Origin: Lentisphaerota bacterium
GTDB lineage: Bacteria > Verrucomicrobiota > Kiritimatiellia > JAAZAB01
DNA: 14,713 bases
Assembly (NCBI GenBank): GCA_016182435.1
Contig: JACPGN010000147.1
Span: 1 to 14,713, forward strand
Direction: 5' to 3'
The notes below the pieces were generated by a model. That model did not search any database, was not told where the DNA came from, and worked only from the letters and a program-made list of their open reading frames with translations. This document shows positions 7,882-14,496 of this stretch, piece by piece. Each line of letters opens with the position of its first letter. The stretch's first letter is position 1. The position numbers and the translations under genes were made by a program.

Positions 7882-9702
7882 ATGTTCAAAATAATTATAG
7901 CAATGTTTTTTATATGTATTTTTATGTGCAACGCCATTGGGGCTTCAATTGCCGGTGGCGGCATGCATTCACTCGCCCTGAAGGATGATGGGACAGTCTG
8001 GGGCTGGGGCCATAATTATTATGGTGAACTGACAGGTTCAAATGTTGAGTTTCATACGCCGGTGCAGGCGAGTGGAATATCCGATGTGGTCTCGATCAGC
8101 GCCGGCTTCGTTCATACCCTGGTTTTGAAAAGCGATGGAACAGTATGGTCGTTTGGTAAAAATGATTATGGTCAACTTGGGGATGGAACAGATGAACAAC
8201 GCAATATCCCCGTGCGGGTGGTCGGATTATCCGGGGTCAGAGCTATTGCTTCTCATGCCGCCGCAGATCATTCACTGGCCGTAAAGAATGACGGCACAGT
8301 CTGGACATGGGGGCAAAATTATTCTGGAGAGCTTGGCGATGGAACAACCACGCACAGAGCTATACCCGTACAAGTTATAGGGCTTTCCGAGGCGATCGCT
8401 GTTTCAGCGGGTGAAGATTATTCCCTGGCATTGAGACAGGATGGGACAGTTTGGGCATGGGGAGATAATAATGTGGGTCAACTGGGTGATGGCACGCGAT
8501 TGGAAGATCGTCTTGCGCCGGTACAGGTCAGAGAACTGACAAATGTTATCTCAATCAGCGCCGGTACTACTTATTCCATGGCATTGAAGAGCGACGGGAC
8601 GGTCTGGAGATGGGGACTAAAAGATGATTATTTAGATGATAATGACTATTATGATTTAATACCGGTGCAAAAAAGTGGTGTTTCCGGGGTGATAGCTATT
8701 GGGGGTGGAAATCATTTTTCTCTTGCGCTCACCAGTTACGGCAAAGTCTGGTTTTGGGGATTGATTGAGATGCATCCGGATCGTTACATCTGGTCAATAA
8801 TGCCGGTTCTAGTTGATGGCATTTCAGGTGCCAAAGCCATTGCCGGTGGTGCTAATCACGCATTGTTTTTAAAGAATGACGGGACAGTGTGGGCTTTGGG
8901 CTATAACTACTTTGGTCAACTTGGGGATGGTACCACCCATGAAAGGGAGTATCCAGTACAAGTCCAAGGATTTTCCCTGACCGCTTCTTCGGTGCCGGCC
9001 TCAGTCATGGCCGCGGATTTTGATGAAGATGGACGGGCCGATCCATCAGCGGTAGATAGCTCTGGCCAATGGTTCTTCTGGCATTCCAGCCAGACTTATA
9101 GCCGGGAAGGACCGATTGGGCTGGGCATGACCGGCGCATATGCCGCCGGTGATGTGGATGGCGATGGCACCGGTGATATGGCTCTGGTTGATTCCTCCGG
9201 CATTTGGCACTTCTGGCTTTCATCCCGCGACTACGCCTACAGCGGCTCAGAAGCGTTTGGCGTGAGCGGCACTCCCGTCCTGGCCGATTTCGATGGCGAC
9301 GGCAAAGCCGATCCCACCATCGTTGACTCATCCGGCACATGGACCGTCTGGCTCTCAGGGCGCGGCTATTCTTCCGCCTCGGGGCAATTTGCCGTTTCAG
9401 GCGCAACACCTGTCGCCGGAGATTTCGACGGCGACCACAAGGCCGATCCGGTGATGGTGGACGCTAATGGGAATTGGTACTTCTGGCTTTCGAGTTATTT
9501 CTATCAGTTGTATGGAAACCGCTCGTTCAACTTCGGGGTAACCCTGGCCGAGCTCGGGCAGGCCGGCAAGCCCGTCGCCGGCGATTTTGATGGGGATAGA
9601 AAGGCCGATCCCGCGATGATGGATTCCTCCGGCAACTGGTACTTCATGCTCTCCACCGCCTTCTACCTCCTCGACGGCCCCTGGTACCTGGTTTTGCCGT
9701 AA
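7882..9702 (+). CDS. Secreted RCC1-propeller / FG-GAP-like repeat protein
   Basis: The ATG at 7882 lies 15 bp after the S74 gene, so the two are probably cotranscribed. AGTAGG just upstream is a modest ribosome-binding site. The first ~21 residues are a hydrophobic signal peptide (IIIAMFFICIFMCNAIGA). Residues ~22-365 contain seven RCC1-type repeats with the pattern AGxxHSLALKxDGTVWxWG ... GQLGDGT, enough for a complete seven-bladed propeller; repeats 5 and 6 lack the LGDGT ending. Residues ~377-606 hold five repeats of DFDGDGKADPxxVDSSGxWxFWLSS, the Asp-rich Ca-binding signature of FG-GAP/VCBS-like repeats, probably a second propeller. Both types usually mediate protein or carbohydrate binding. 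The role is unknown; surface binding is inferred. The first half is clearly richer in A+T than the second, suggesting a fusion of modules of different origin. Confidence 0.88.
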   Translation: MFKIIIAMFFICIFMCNAIGASIAGGGMHSLALKDDGTVWGWGHNYYGELTGSNVEFHTPVQASGISDVVSISAGFVHTLVLKSDGTVWSFGKNDYGQLGDGTDEQRNIPVRVVGLSGVRAIASHAAADHSLAVKNDGTVWTWGQNYSGELGDGTTTHRAIPVQVIGLSEAIAVSAGEDYSLALRQDGTVWAWGDNNVGQLGDGTRLEDRLAPVQVRELTNVISISAGTTYSMALKSDGTVWRWGLKDDYLDDNDYYDLIPVQKSGVSGVIAIGGGNHFSLALTSYGKVWFWGLIEMHPDRYIWSIMPVLVDGISGAKAIAGGANHALFLKNDGTVWALGYNYFGQLGDGTTHEREYPVQVQGFSLTASSVPASVMAADFDEDGRADPSAVDSSGQWFFWHSSQTYSREGPIGLGMTGAYAAGDVDGDGTGDMALVDSSGIWHFWLSSRDYAYSGSEAFGVSGTPVLADFDGDGKADPTIVDSSGTWTVWLSGRGYSSASGQFAVSGATPVAGDFDGDHKADPVMVDANGNWYFWLSSYFYQLYGNRSFNFGVTLAELGQAGKPVAGDFDGDRKADPAMMDSSGNWYFMLSTAFYLLDGPWYLVLP

Positions 9703-9709
9703 CGCCAGA

Positions 9710-9779
9710 CGACAGAAGCCGGACGCCGGAGGACAGACGGCGGAGCAGAAAAGCAAACGTCCAACGCCCAACATCGAAC
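9710..9779. repeat. Degenerate 7-bp-period array (…GGA / …CCAAC heptamers)
   Basis: Read in sevens from 9710 the sequence gives cgacaga, agccgga, cgccgga, ggacaga, cggcgga and gcagaaa. It then changes to gtccaac, gcccaac and atcgaac at 9759-9779. The units share endings but are not identical. The 7-nt spacing breaks triplet phase, so this is not coding. It lies directly after the RCC1 protein stop, in the convergent gap 9703-9921. Confidence 0.65.
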
Positions 9780-9832
9780 TCGCCGTCGCGTAGCGCTATG
9801 GCGGAGCGCGGCGCCCAACGTCGAATGAACGA

Positions 9833-9874
9833 GGATGGAAAGCGGAGGGCGGATGACGGACGGCGGAGGTCAGA
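9833..9874. repeat. Second degenerate heptamer array, six units ending in GA
   Basis: Six consecutive heptamers are ggatgga, aagcgga, gggcgga, tgacgga, cggcgga and ggtcaga. Immediately after, 9875-9906 has a looser repeat of about 10-11 bp (ccgtatcag, ccgtgtcaa, ccgtatcag). No gene and no clear terminator is seen in this gap. Confidence 0.6.
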
Positions 9875-9921
9875 ACCGTATCAGACCGTGTCAAATCCGT
9901 ATCAGGGCTCAAACATATCGG

Positions 9922-11838
9922 TCACTCGCTCTTTTGCATCTGTTGCTGCCGCTGAAGTCGGCGGGCGCGCTCTTCGGGAAAATACAATAAGCGGGTTTCC
10001 TCCGCCATAAGGTGGAACGGATACTCAATAACTCCGGCGGATACTTTAATCATGACGCCGCCGGAGGTTTTTTCCTGGAGCACTCCTTCGACCGGCGCGC
10101 GGCCATCCTTGAACCGGATGGCAATGCTGTTACCGGCTTGGGGCTGTTGCCGTTTGCATTTTTCCAGGATGCGTTCGTAGACAGGAACTTCGGGTAATTT
10201 GGTCGCGGTGGCGCTCTGCTCGGCCTCAGCGGGCTTGGTGGTTGCCTCCGGCTGCGGTGTTTCCGGCGCGCCGGGCGCCGCGGACGGTTGCGCCTGGGCT
10301 TCGGGCGTTTCGGTTGCTGCCGGCTCGGTAGCTGGCGCTGGCTCTGCGGCAGACTCGACTTCCGGCGCCGCGCCGGGCTGTGCTTCGGGCGATTCGGCTG
10401 GCGCCGGCGTTTCTTCCGGCCCGGGCAGCGCGGTCGCGGGCTTGGTTGAGCTTGTTTCGGGTTTAACATACACGCGGGCGCGCTCAAGCAGCGATTGGCC
10501 TGCGCGCACGATGGCGCCCTTGAGCGGGATAAACACGTTGCGGTCGTATTTAACTTTCTGGTAGGCGCCATAGCCCAGAAACGCCAGCAAACCGAGCGAT
10601 ATGACCGCTCGGAGCGAACCGCCCCAAGCTGTTCGTTGCCGGGGGCTGTAGACGAAGACTTGATCGGGCGGCGTCGCGCCTGACGGAGCGCTGGCCGGGC
10701 GCGTTGTCCTGATCGGCTTTAAGCGGATAGTAAGGCGGCGCTGGTCCTCGCCGGGTTCCGCTGCCGGGGCGGCCAACGACTTGCCGCAGAATGCGCAGTA
10801 GCGGGCTTGCGCTTGGACCGGTTTGCCGCAAGACAAACATATCCGGCCAGCCTCTGCCCGTGTATGGTCTTTTTTTGAATCGGCTGCCGGTGGTCGCGCC
10901 GCGGCTTGACCAGCGGGCGCAACCGGCGCCGGCTGGGAAGCTGCGGCGGCATGATGCCGCAGGAGCCGCTCCAGGCGGATAACTTCCGCCAGCACTTCAT
11001 TCCAGGAAAGAAACCGCGCCGCGGGCTCTTTGGCCGTCATTTTCACAATCAAGCGGGTAATGCCCGTGGACAAGTCCGGATTGACCTTTTGCGGGTATTC
11101 CAAAGGCTCCTGCAACTGGCGCTGCATGACGATCTCGGGGGGGCTGTCGCCAAACGGCAGTGTACCGGTGACGATGTGGTAGAGCGAAGCGCCGAGCGCA
11201 TAGATATCGGCGCGGCAATCAATAGTGGCGCTGCCCCGGATCTGCTCGGGAGCCATGTAATTCGGCGTGCCGGCAATGGCGAGCTTCTCGCCTTTTTCGC
11301 CGGGTCGGGGGGCAATGGTCTTGACGGCATGGGCTACGCCCAGGTCAGCGACCTTAATGGAGCCATCGCCATCCACCATGATGTTGTCCGGCTTGATATC
11401 GCGGTGCACGATCTTGGAAAGATCCCAGGCGTATTGAAGAGCCGCGGCCACGCTCTGGGCGATGATCAAGGCGTCTGATTCCGGAATCCGGCCTGACCGG
11501 CGGACCCAATCGCCGACCGAATAACCGGAGATGTATTCCATGACGAAGTAATAGCACTGGCTTTTTTTTGACTGGCCGAAATCATAGACTTGGACGATGT
11601 GCGGGTGCTTCAAATTGGCGGTCACCAGCGCCTCGGCCTTGAATAAGGCCATGTCCTCCGGCGTGTGGGCCAGCCGCTCTAAAAGCGTCTTAATGACCAC
11701 CAGGCGATTGAGCGACACTTGCTCGGCTTTCCAGATCGAGGAAGTGGCGCCATGGCCCAGTTTGCTGAGGACCCGATATCCCTCAAGCACCGGCGGCGCT
11801 TCGCCGGAACGGTCATTATCTGGTATTTGCGCAGTCAT
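9922..11838 (-). CDS. Membrane-anchored Ser/Thr protein kinase with zinc ribbon
   Basis: The 638-aa product starts with a Hanks-type kinase domain (~20-290): glycine loop LGHGATSSIW (28-36), catalytic Lys50, Glu69, HRDIKPDN (145-152), metal-binding DLG (165-167, where most family members have DFG) and GTPNYMAPEQ. A zinc ribbon CLSCGK...CAFCGK follows at ~333-353. One transmembrane segment (AVISLGLLAFLGYGAY, ~411-428) precedes a long Pro/Ala/Glu/Thr-rich stalk (~450-570) and a small C-terminal domain rich in charged residues. The kinase and ribbon are predicted to be cytoplasmic, and the stalk and tip external or periplasmic. It phosphorylates Ser/Thr on unknown partners. No strong ribosome-binding site is seen before the ATG at 11838. 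It is divergent from the hydrolase gene, with only 69 bp between, and convergent with the surface-protein cluster. Confidence 0.92.
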   Translation of the reverse strand: MTAQIPDNDRSGEAPPVLEGYRVLSKLGHGATSSIWKAEQVSLNRLVVIKTLLERLAHTPEDMALFKAEALVTANLKHPHIVQVYDFGQSKKSQCYYFVMEYISGYSVGDWVRRSGRIPESDALIIAQSVAAALQYAWDLSKIVHRDIKPDNIMVDGDGSIKVADLGVAHAVKTIAPRPGEKGEKLAIAGTPNYMAPEQIRGSATIDCRADIYALGASLYHIVTGTLPFGDSPPEIVMQRQLQEPLEYPQKVNPDLSTGITRLIVKMTAKEPAARFLSWNEVLAEVIRLERLLRHHAAAASQPAPVAPAGQAAARPPAADSKKDHTRAEAGRICLSCGKPVQAQARYCAFCGKSLAAPAAEPGEDQRRLTIRLKPIRTTRPASAPSGATPPDQVFVYSPRQRTAWGGSLRAVISLGLLAFLGYGAYQKVKYDRNVFIPLKGAIVRAGQSLLERARVYVKPETSSTKPATALPGPEETPAPAESPEAQPGAAPEVESAAEPAPATEPAATETPEAQAQPSAAPGAPETPQPEATTKPAEAEQSATATKLPEVPVYERILEKCKRQQPQAGNSIAIRFKDGRAPVEGVLQEKTSGGVMIKVSAGVIEYPFHLMAEETRLLYFPEERARRLQRQQQMQKSE

Positions 11839-11907
11839 AATTGCCGGCTTTAACTTAAAGAATGGGCTTGCTCAAATCAAGCTTAATCAACAATAGTAGC
11901 GTCCGCC

Positions 11908-12537
11908 ATGAAGATCGAATGCCTGACCGTCGGGCCGATTCAAGCTAACTGTTATGTCATCTGGGGGCCGGAGCGCCGCGCCCTGGTAATTGATCCGGGC
12001 GCGGAAGCCGAAACTATCCAGCGGTGTCTGGCCGCGCACAGGCTGGAGGTAGCCTGCTATCTGCTGACCCACGGCCACATGGATCACATCGGCGCACTGG
12101 CCGAAATATCGGCAAAGCACCCGGCACCCTATGCCCTGCACGAGTTGGATCTCAAATGGGCCTTCGGTGCCGCGAACCAGATGCTGCCCTTCTATCCCAG
12201 AATTCGCTCCCCCGGCCTCGCCGCCCCGCGGAAACTGGTGGATGGTCAAACCTGGCTGGACGGCGCGCTCGCCTATAAGGTGCTCGGTACGCCCGGCCAT
12301 ACTCCGGGCAGCGTGTGCTTCCATTTCCCGGATGAGGGAGTGCTCTTGTCGGGCGATACGCTCTTTCAGGGCACGGTGGGCCGCACGGACCTGCCGGGCG
12401 GCGATGAGGGACTGCTGACGGAGTCCCTGCGCAAGCTGGCGCGCTTGCCGCCGGCGACGCGCATCCTTACCGGCCACGGACCGGAAACGAGTCTGGCCGA
12501 TGAGTTGCGCAGTAATCCGTTTCTGGTTCTTTCTTAA
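11908..12537 (+). CDS. Metallo-beta-lactamase-fold hydrolase (glyoxalase II-like)
   Basis: The 209-aa protein has the full zinc-site set: THGHMDH (His55, His57, Asp59, His60), GTPGHTPGS (His131), SGDTLF (Asp150) and TGHGPET (His190). GTVGRTDLPGG is typical of the short, YcbL-like group of glyoxalase II relatives, which hydrolyse thioesters or other small substrates in the cytoplasm. The exact substrate cannot be read from the sequence. The start MKIECLTVGPIQANCY is the usual beginning of this family, although no good Shine-Dalgarno is visible. It is transcribed divergently from the kinase, and its stop at 12535-12537 leads into a hairpin-rich gap. Confidence 0.92.
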   Translation: MKIECLTVGPIQANCYVIWGPERRALVIDPGAEAETIQRCLAAHRLEVACYLLTHGHMDHIGALAEISAKHPAPYALHELDLKWAFGAANQMLPFYPRIRSPGLAAPRKLVDGQTWLDGALAYKVLGTPGHTPGSVCFHFPDEGVLLSGDTLFQGTVGRTDLPGGDEGLLTESLRKLARLPPATRILTGHGPETSLADELRSNPFLVLS

Positions 12538-12561
12538 AAAGTGTGATCCATGATTCATGTA

Positions 12562-12706
12562 GCCGCGGCGGTGACGCCGTGGCCGCCGAGAGAATCTCGC
12601 TCAACGGCCTTGCCAGACGAATCCACGCCCTCACGGGCGCGGATACAAACTCGGTAAATCCAGGAGAAAAGAAGCGTTCTTTTCAGGTAGCGCGCCTTTC
12701 ACGCGC
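12562..12706. repeat. Cluster of five small hairpins between convergent genes
   Basis: Consecutive perfect or near-perfect inverted repeats occur at 12562-12583 (GCCGCGGCG-GTGA-CGCCGTGGC, 9 bp with one G-T pair and a GNRA-type loop), 12587-12599 (CGAGA-GAA-TCTCG) and 12626-12639 (CGCCC-TCAC-GGGCG). Two more lie at 12666-12684 (GAAAAGAA-GCG-TTCTTTTC) and 12690-12706 (GCGCG-N7-CGCGC, overlapping the peptidase stop). The fourth could be a two-way terminator for the convergent hydrolase and peptidase genes. The others look like palindromic repeat debris. Confidence 0.55.
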
Positions 12707-13313
12707 CCAGCAGGAGACGAAACAGGAGGAATTCCGCCAGCTTGAATACCCAGTCCAGCGCGTCCAGCCAGAGCAGCCCGAAAATAATAAAAATGCCGAA
12801 CGGCTCCAGCCGCTGATAAGGCCGCGCCAACTCATCAGGCAGTAAGCCCATTACCACGCGCGAGCCATCCAAGGGCGGAATGGGAATCAGATTGAAGACT
12901 CCCAGGATCACGTTCGTAATGCAGAGATAAGCAAGGAATGTCGTCAATGGTTCCCCAACGAACCCGATTGCGCGGTATAACAGGGCGCTTAAAATCGCCA
13001 GCACAAAATTAGTCAGCGGCCCGGCGGCGCCCACCAGCATGATGCCCTGGCGCGGATTGCGGAAATACCAGGGATTGAAGGGCACCGGCTTGGCCCAGCC
13101 GAACAGGACCGGGCTGTGCATGAAAAACAGCATCGCCGGAAGGATAATTGAGCCGAAGGGGTCAATATGCGCGAGTGGATTGAGGGTTAACCGGCGCGCT
13201 TGGCGCGCGGTCGGGTCGCCCAGTTTCCAGGCAACGTAACCATGCGCCACTTCGTGCGGCACAATCGCCAGAAAGAGCGCCAGAAGTTGGATAATCAGTA
13301 GTTCGAGTTTCAT
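12699..13313 (-). CDS. Site-2 protease family (M50) membrane peptidase
   Basis: The 204-aa membrane protein has the zinc motif HEVAH (His20, Glu21, His24) in its first transmembrane helix. NPLAHIDPFGSI follows at ~45-56 and the second active-site element NLIPIPPLDG (141-150, Asp149) lies near the end, in the normal order and spacing of the short, PDZ-less M50B rhomboid-independent group. Such proteins cut substrates within the membrane. Many short family members have no known substrate, so regulated proteolysis is only inferred. The ATG at 13313 is the natural start for the first helix, although the upstream bases (gcgacctttt) give no clear ribosome-binding site. It is convergent with the hydrolase gene and divergent from the YvlD-like gene. 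Confidence 0.92.
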   Translation of the reverse strand: MKLELLIIQLLALFLAIVPHEVAHGYVAWKLGDPTARQARRLTLNPLAHIDPFGSIILPAMLFFMHSPVLFGWAKPVPFNPWYFRNPRQGIMLVGAAGPLTNFVLAILSALLYRAIGFVGEPLTTFLAYLCITNVILGVFNLIPIPPLDGSRVVMGLLPDELARPYQRLEPFGIFIIFGLLWLDALDWVFKLAEFLLFRLLLGA

Positions 13314-13464
13314 AAAAGGTCGCCAGACAAAGTGTTACTATACTCTTTCGGCCGGCCGCGCGCTACTCAAACTTTTTTGCCTTGTCGTTTGCGCCTCAGC
13401 GGTTCATGCTAACACCCTTATAGCAATCCGCATTTATCGGAAATAATTCGGGGGCCTTTACGCT

Positions 13465-13815
13465 ATGCTTGCAACAGTTGTGCGCTTGCTGATTCTAACG
13501 CTGGCGGTCTGGGTCGCCGCCCATCTGGTGCCGGGCATTACTTATGATCACTGGTCGAACTTGCTGATCGCGGCCCTGGTGCTCGGCATTCTCAATACGT
13601 TCGTCAAGCCGATCCTGATGTTGATTTCCCTGCCGCTGATCATCTTCTCCTTTGGCCTGTTTCTGGTGTTGATTAACGCCCTGCTGTTAGAAGCTACGGC
13701 CTGGCTTGTGCCGGGACTGCATATCGCTTCATTATGGTCGGCGCTGGGCGGCAGTCTGGTGGTCAGTATTGTCAGCCTTTTTTTCGGCTACTCCCGGGTC
13801 AGGCGCGAAGAATAA
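13465..13815 (+). CDS. YvlD / Phage_holin_4_2 family small membrane protein
   Basis: A 116-aa protein with about four hydrophobic segments (LLILTLAVWVAAHLVPGI, LLIAALVLGILNTFVKPIL, LPLIIFSFGLFLVLINALLL, and a last one near 90-108). The patterns HLVPGI, LGILNTFVKPIL, LPLIIFSFGLF and NALLLEATAWLVPG are those of the family called phage holin family 4 superfamily IV or YvlD. Most members are chromosomal inner-membrane proteins of unknown function and are not holins; nothing phage-like is nearby. Upstream bases (gggggcc about 10 nt before) give only a weak ribosome-binding site. A terminator-like hairpin follows the stop directly. Confidence 0.88.
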   Translation: MLATVVRLLILTLAVWVAAHLVPGITYDHWSNLLIAALVLGILNTFVKPILMLISLPLIIFSFGLFLVLINALLLEATAWLVPGLHIASLWSALGGSLVVSIVSLFFGYSRVRREE

Positions 13816-13852
13816 GCGCGGCAAGTGATGGCTTTGCGCGCTTGACTTTTTT
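13814..13852 (+). terminator. Terminator-like hairpin after YvlD gene, overlapping the tRNA-remnant promoter
   Basis: AAGCGCG (13814-13820, starting inside the stop codon) pairs with CGCGCTT (13837-13843). GAC and six T's follow (13847-13852). The last stem bases are also the start of the TTGACT -35 box of the next promoter, so the two signals overlap. Confidence 0.5.
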
Positions 13853-13870
13853 GCCGTTCCTGTTGATATA
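13842..13870 (+). promoter_or_regulatory. Promoter of the upstream (degenerate) tRNA copy
   Basis: TTGACT at 13842-13847, then 17 bp, then GATATA (13865-13870); TATAAC at 13867-13872 is an alternative -10 with a 19-bp spacer. The same -35, spacer and GATAT lie at 14341 with one mismatch in 28 bases. The distance to the tRNA 5' end is 75 bp in one copy and 74 bp in the other, which supports both as real promoters duplicated with the tRNA. Confidence 0.6.
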
Positions 13871-13916
13871 ACTTCCTTAGCCGCGCACACCCGCGACGTG
13901 CGGTCAAGTTATAGAT

Positions 13917-14033
13917 GGGGGATTAGCTCAGTTGGCTAGAGCGGGCCGAATCCCCCGCTACGCGGTGGTTCGGCCAGGTCGAGAGTTCCCCGCCACAGGC
14001 GGGTCCACCTGGCGGAAACTCCCTTATCTTCAA
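13917..14033 (+). pseudogene. Degenerate tRNA-Ala with palindromes in the anticodon arm and T-loop
   Basis: The first 25 bases (GGGGGAT acceptor strand, T-A, D-arm GCTC-AGTTGGCTA-GAGC and base 26) match the intact tRNA-Ala at 14415. Where the anticodon arm should be, a 32-nt palindrome (13944-13975, GGCCGAA ... TTCGGCC) stands with no normal 7-nt loop. The T-loop is split after TTC by ~27 GC-rich bases containing CCCGCC-ACA-GGCGGG (13989-14003). The 3' acceptor strand is ATCTTCA instead of ATCCTCC, leaving a mismatch at the first pair. It cannot be a working tRNA. A GIY-YIG gene begins about 8 nt after it. Confidence 0.8.
13944..13975 (+). mobile_element. 32-nt palindromic mini-element, copy 1 (forward)
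   Basis: GGCCGAATCCC, 11 bases (CCGCTACGCGG), TGG, TTCGGCC. It folds as a 7-bp outer stem plus an inner CCGC-TAC-GCGG hairpin. It occupies the anticodon arm of the degenerate tRNA. Calling it mobile rests only on the second copy in reverse orientation at 14505-14536. Confidence 0.5.
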
Positions 14034-14042
14034 CCCGGCGAT

Positions 14043-14315
14043 ATGGCGACACCAACTTATTTCGTTTATATCCTCCAGAGCCTCTCTTCCGGCCAATATT
14101 ATATCGGGTCAACAGATCATCTCGTCCGGCGATTCCGCCAACATCAAACTGGAATCAGCTTGGCGACACGTGGTCGTGGCCCTTGGTGGCTCCCATATTA
14201 TGAAATTTACCACACCCGTGCTGAAGCTGTCCGGCGCGAACGGGAATTGAAGGGGAAAAAGAATGCCAACAGCATTCATCGCATTATCCAGCAGGCTACC
14301 GGCCTGCGGCAATGA
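14043..14315 (+). CDS. Small GIY-YIG nuclease domain protein, tRNA-linked
   Basis: A 90-aa protein that is almost only a GIY-YIG domain: YFVYILQS and YYIGST (the paired GIY and YIG strands), RRFRQH with the catalytic Arg, and EAVRRERELKG with the metal-binding Glu. PWWLPYYE is typical of the small UvrC/YhbQ-like group. These nick DNA in homing enzymes and UvrC; the role of stand-alone small members is mostly unknown. The start at 14043 is chosen by domain homology. An in-frame ATG at 13932 would translate through the tRNA remnant and is judged false. There is no Shine-Dalgarno. The gene sits between two tRNA-Ala-derived copies, starts 8-10 nt after the remnant's 3' end, and is probably read from the tRNA promoter. 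Small GIY-YIG genes next to tRNA genes are seen in other bacterial groups. Confidence 0.87.
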   Translation: MATPTYFVYILQSLSSGQYYIGSTDHLVRRFRQHQTGISLATRGRGPWWLPYYEIYHTRAEAVRRERELKGKKNANSIHRIIQQATGLRQ

Positions 14316-14340
14316 TAGGAAGGCGGACGCAGTTGGACGC

Positions 14341-14369
14341 TTGACTTTTTTACCGTTCCTGTTGATATG
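14341..14369 (+). promoter_or_regulatory. Promoter of the intact tRNA-Ala gene
   Basis: TTGACT (14341-14346), 17 bp, GATATG (14364-14369). It is a near-copy of the promoter at 13842. The leader that follows can fold into CCTGA/TCAGG (14375-14379 with 14402-14406) around GCGCCG-CCCG-CGGCGC (14382-14397). The upstream copy's leader has a different sequence but also folds (CCGCGC with GTGCGG, 13881-13903). Confidence 0.6.
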
Positions 14370-14414
14370 TCTCTCCTGACTGCGCCGCCCGCGGCGCGCG
14401 ATCAGGCTATAGAT

Positions 14415-14488
14415 GGGGGATTAGCTCAGTTGGCTAGAGCGCCTGAATGGCATTCAGGAGGTCGAGGGTTCAACTCCCTTATCCTCCA
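14415..14488 (+). tRNA. tRNA-Ala(GGC)
   Basis: A complete cloverleaf: acceptor GGGGGAT (14415-14421) with ATCCTCC (14481-14487), including the G3-U70 pair that marks alanine tRNAs, and discriminator A at 14488. The D-arm is GCTC-AGTTGGCTA-GAGC. The anticodon arm is CCTGA-ATGGCAT-TCAGG with anticodon GGC at 14449-14451. The T-arm is GAGGG-TTCAACT-CCCTT. CCA is not fully encoded (CCC follows), so it would be added after processing. The tRNA reads GCC and GCU codons. Confidence 0.96.
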
Positions 14489-14496
14489 CCCCTTGG

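Noticed and set aside
10199..10564. Ala/Gly/Ser-rich plus-strand open frame
   Set aside because: It is the antisense of the low-complexity kinase stalk, where GC-rich repeats keep other frames open.
11887..12558. 223-codon minus-strand open frame over the hydrolase
   Set aside because: It is antisense to a protein with a complete zinc-site set.
13932..14042. Longer GIY-YIG protein starting at 13932
   Set aside because: The extra 37 residues are a translation of the degenerate tRNA and its palindromes. The GIY-YIG domain starts right after 14043.
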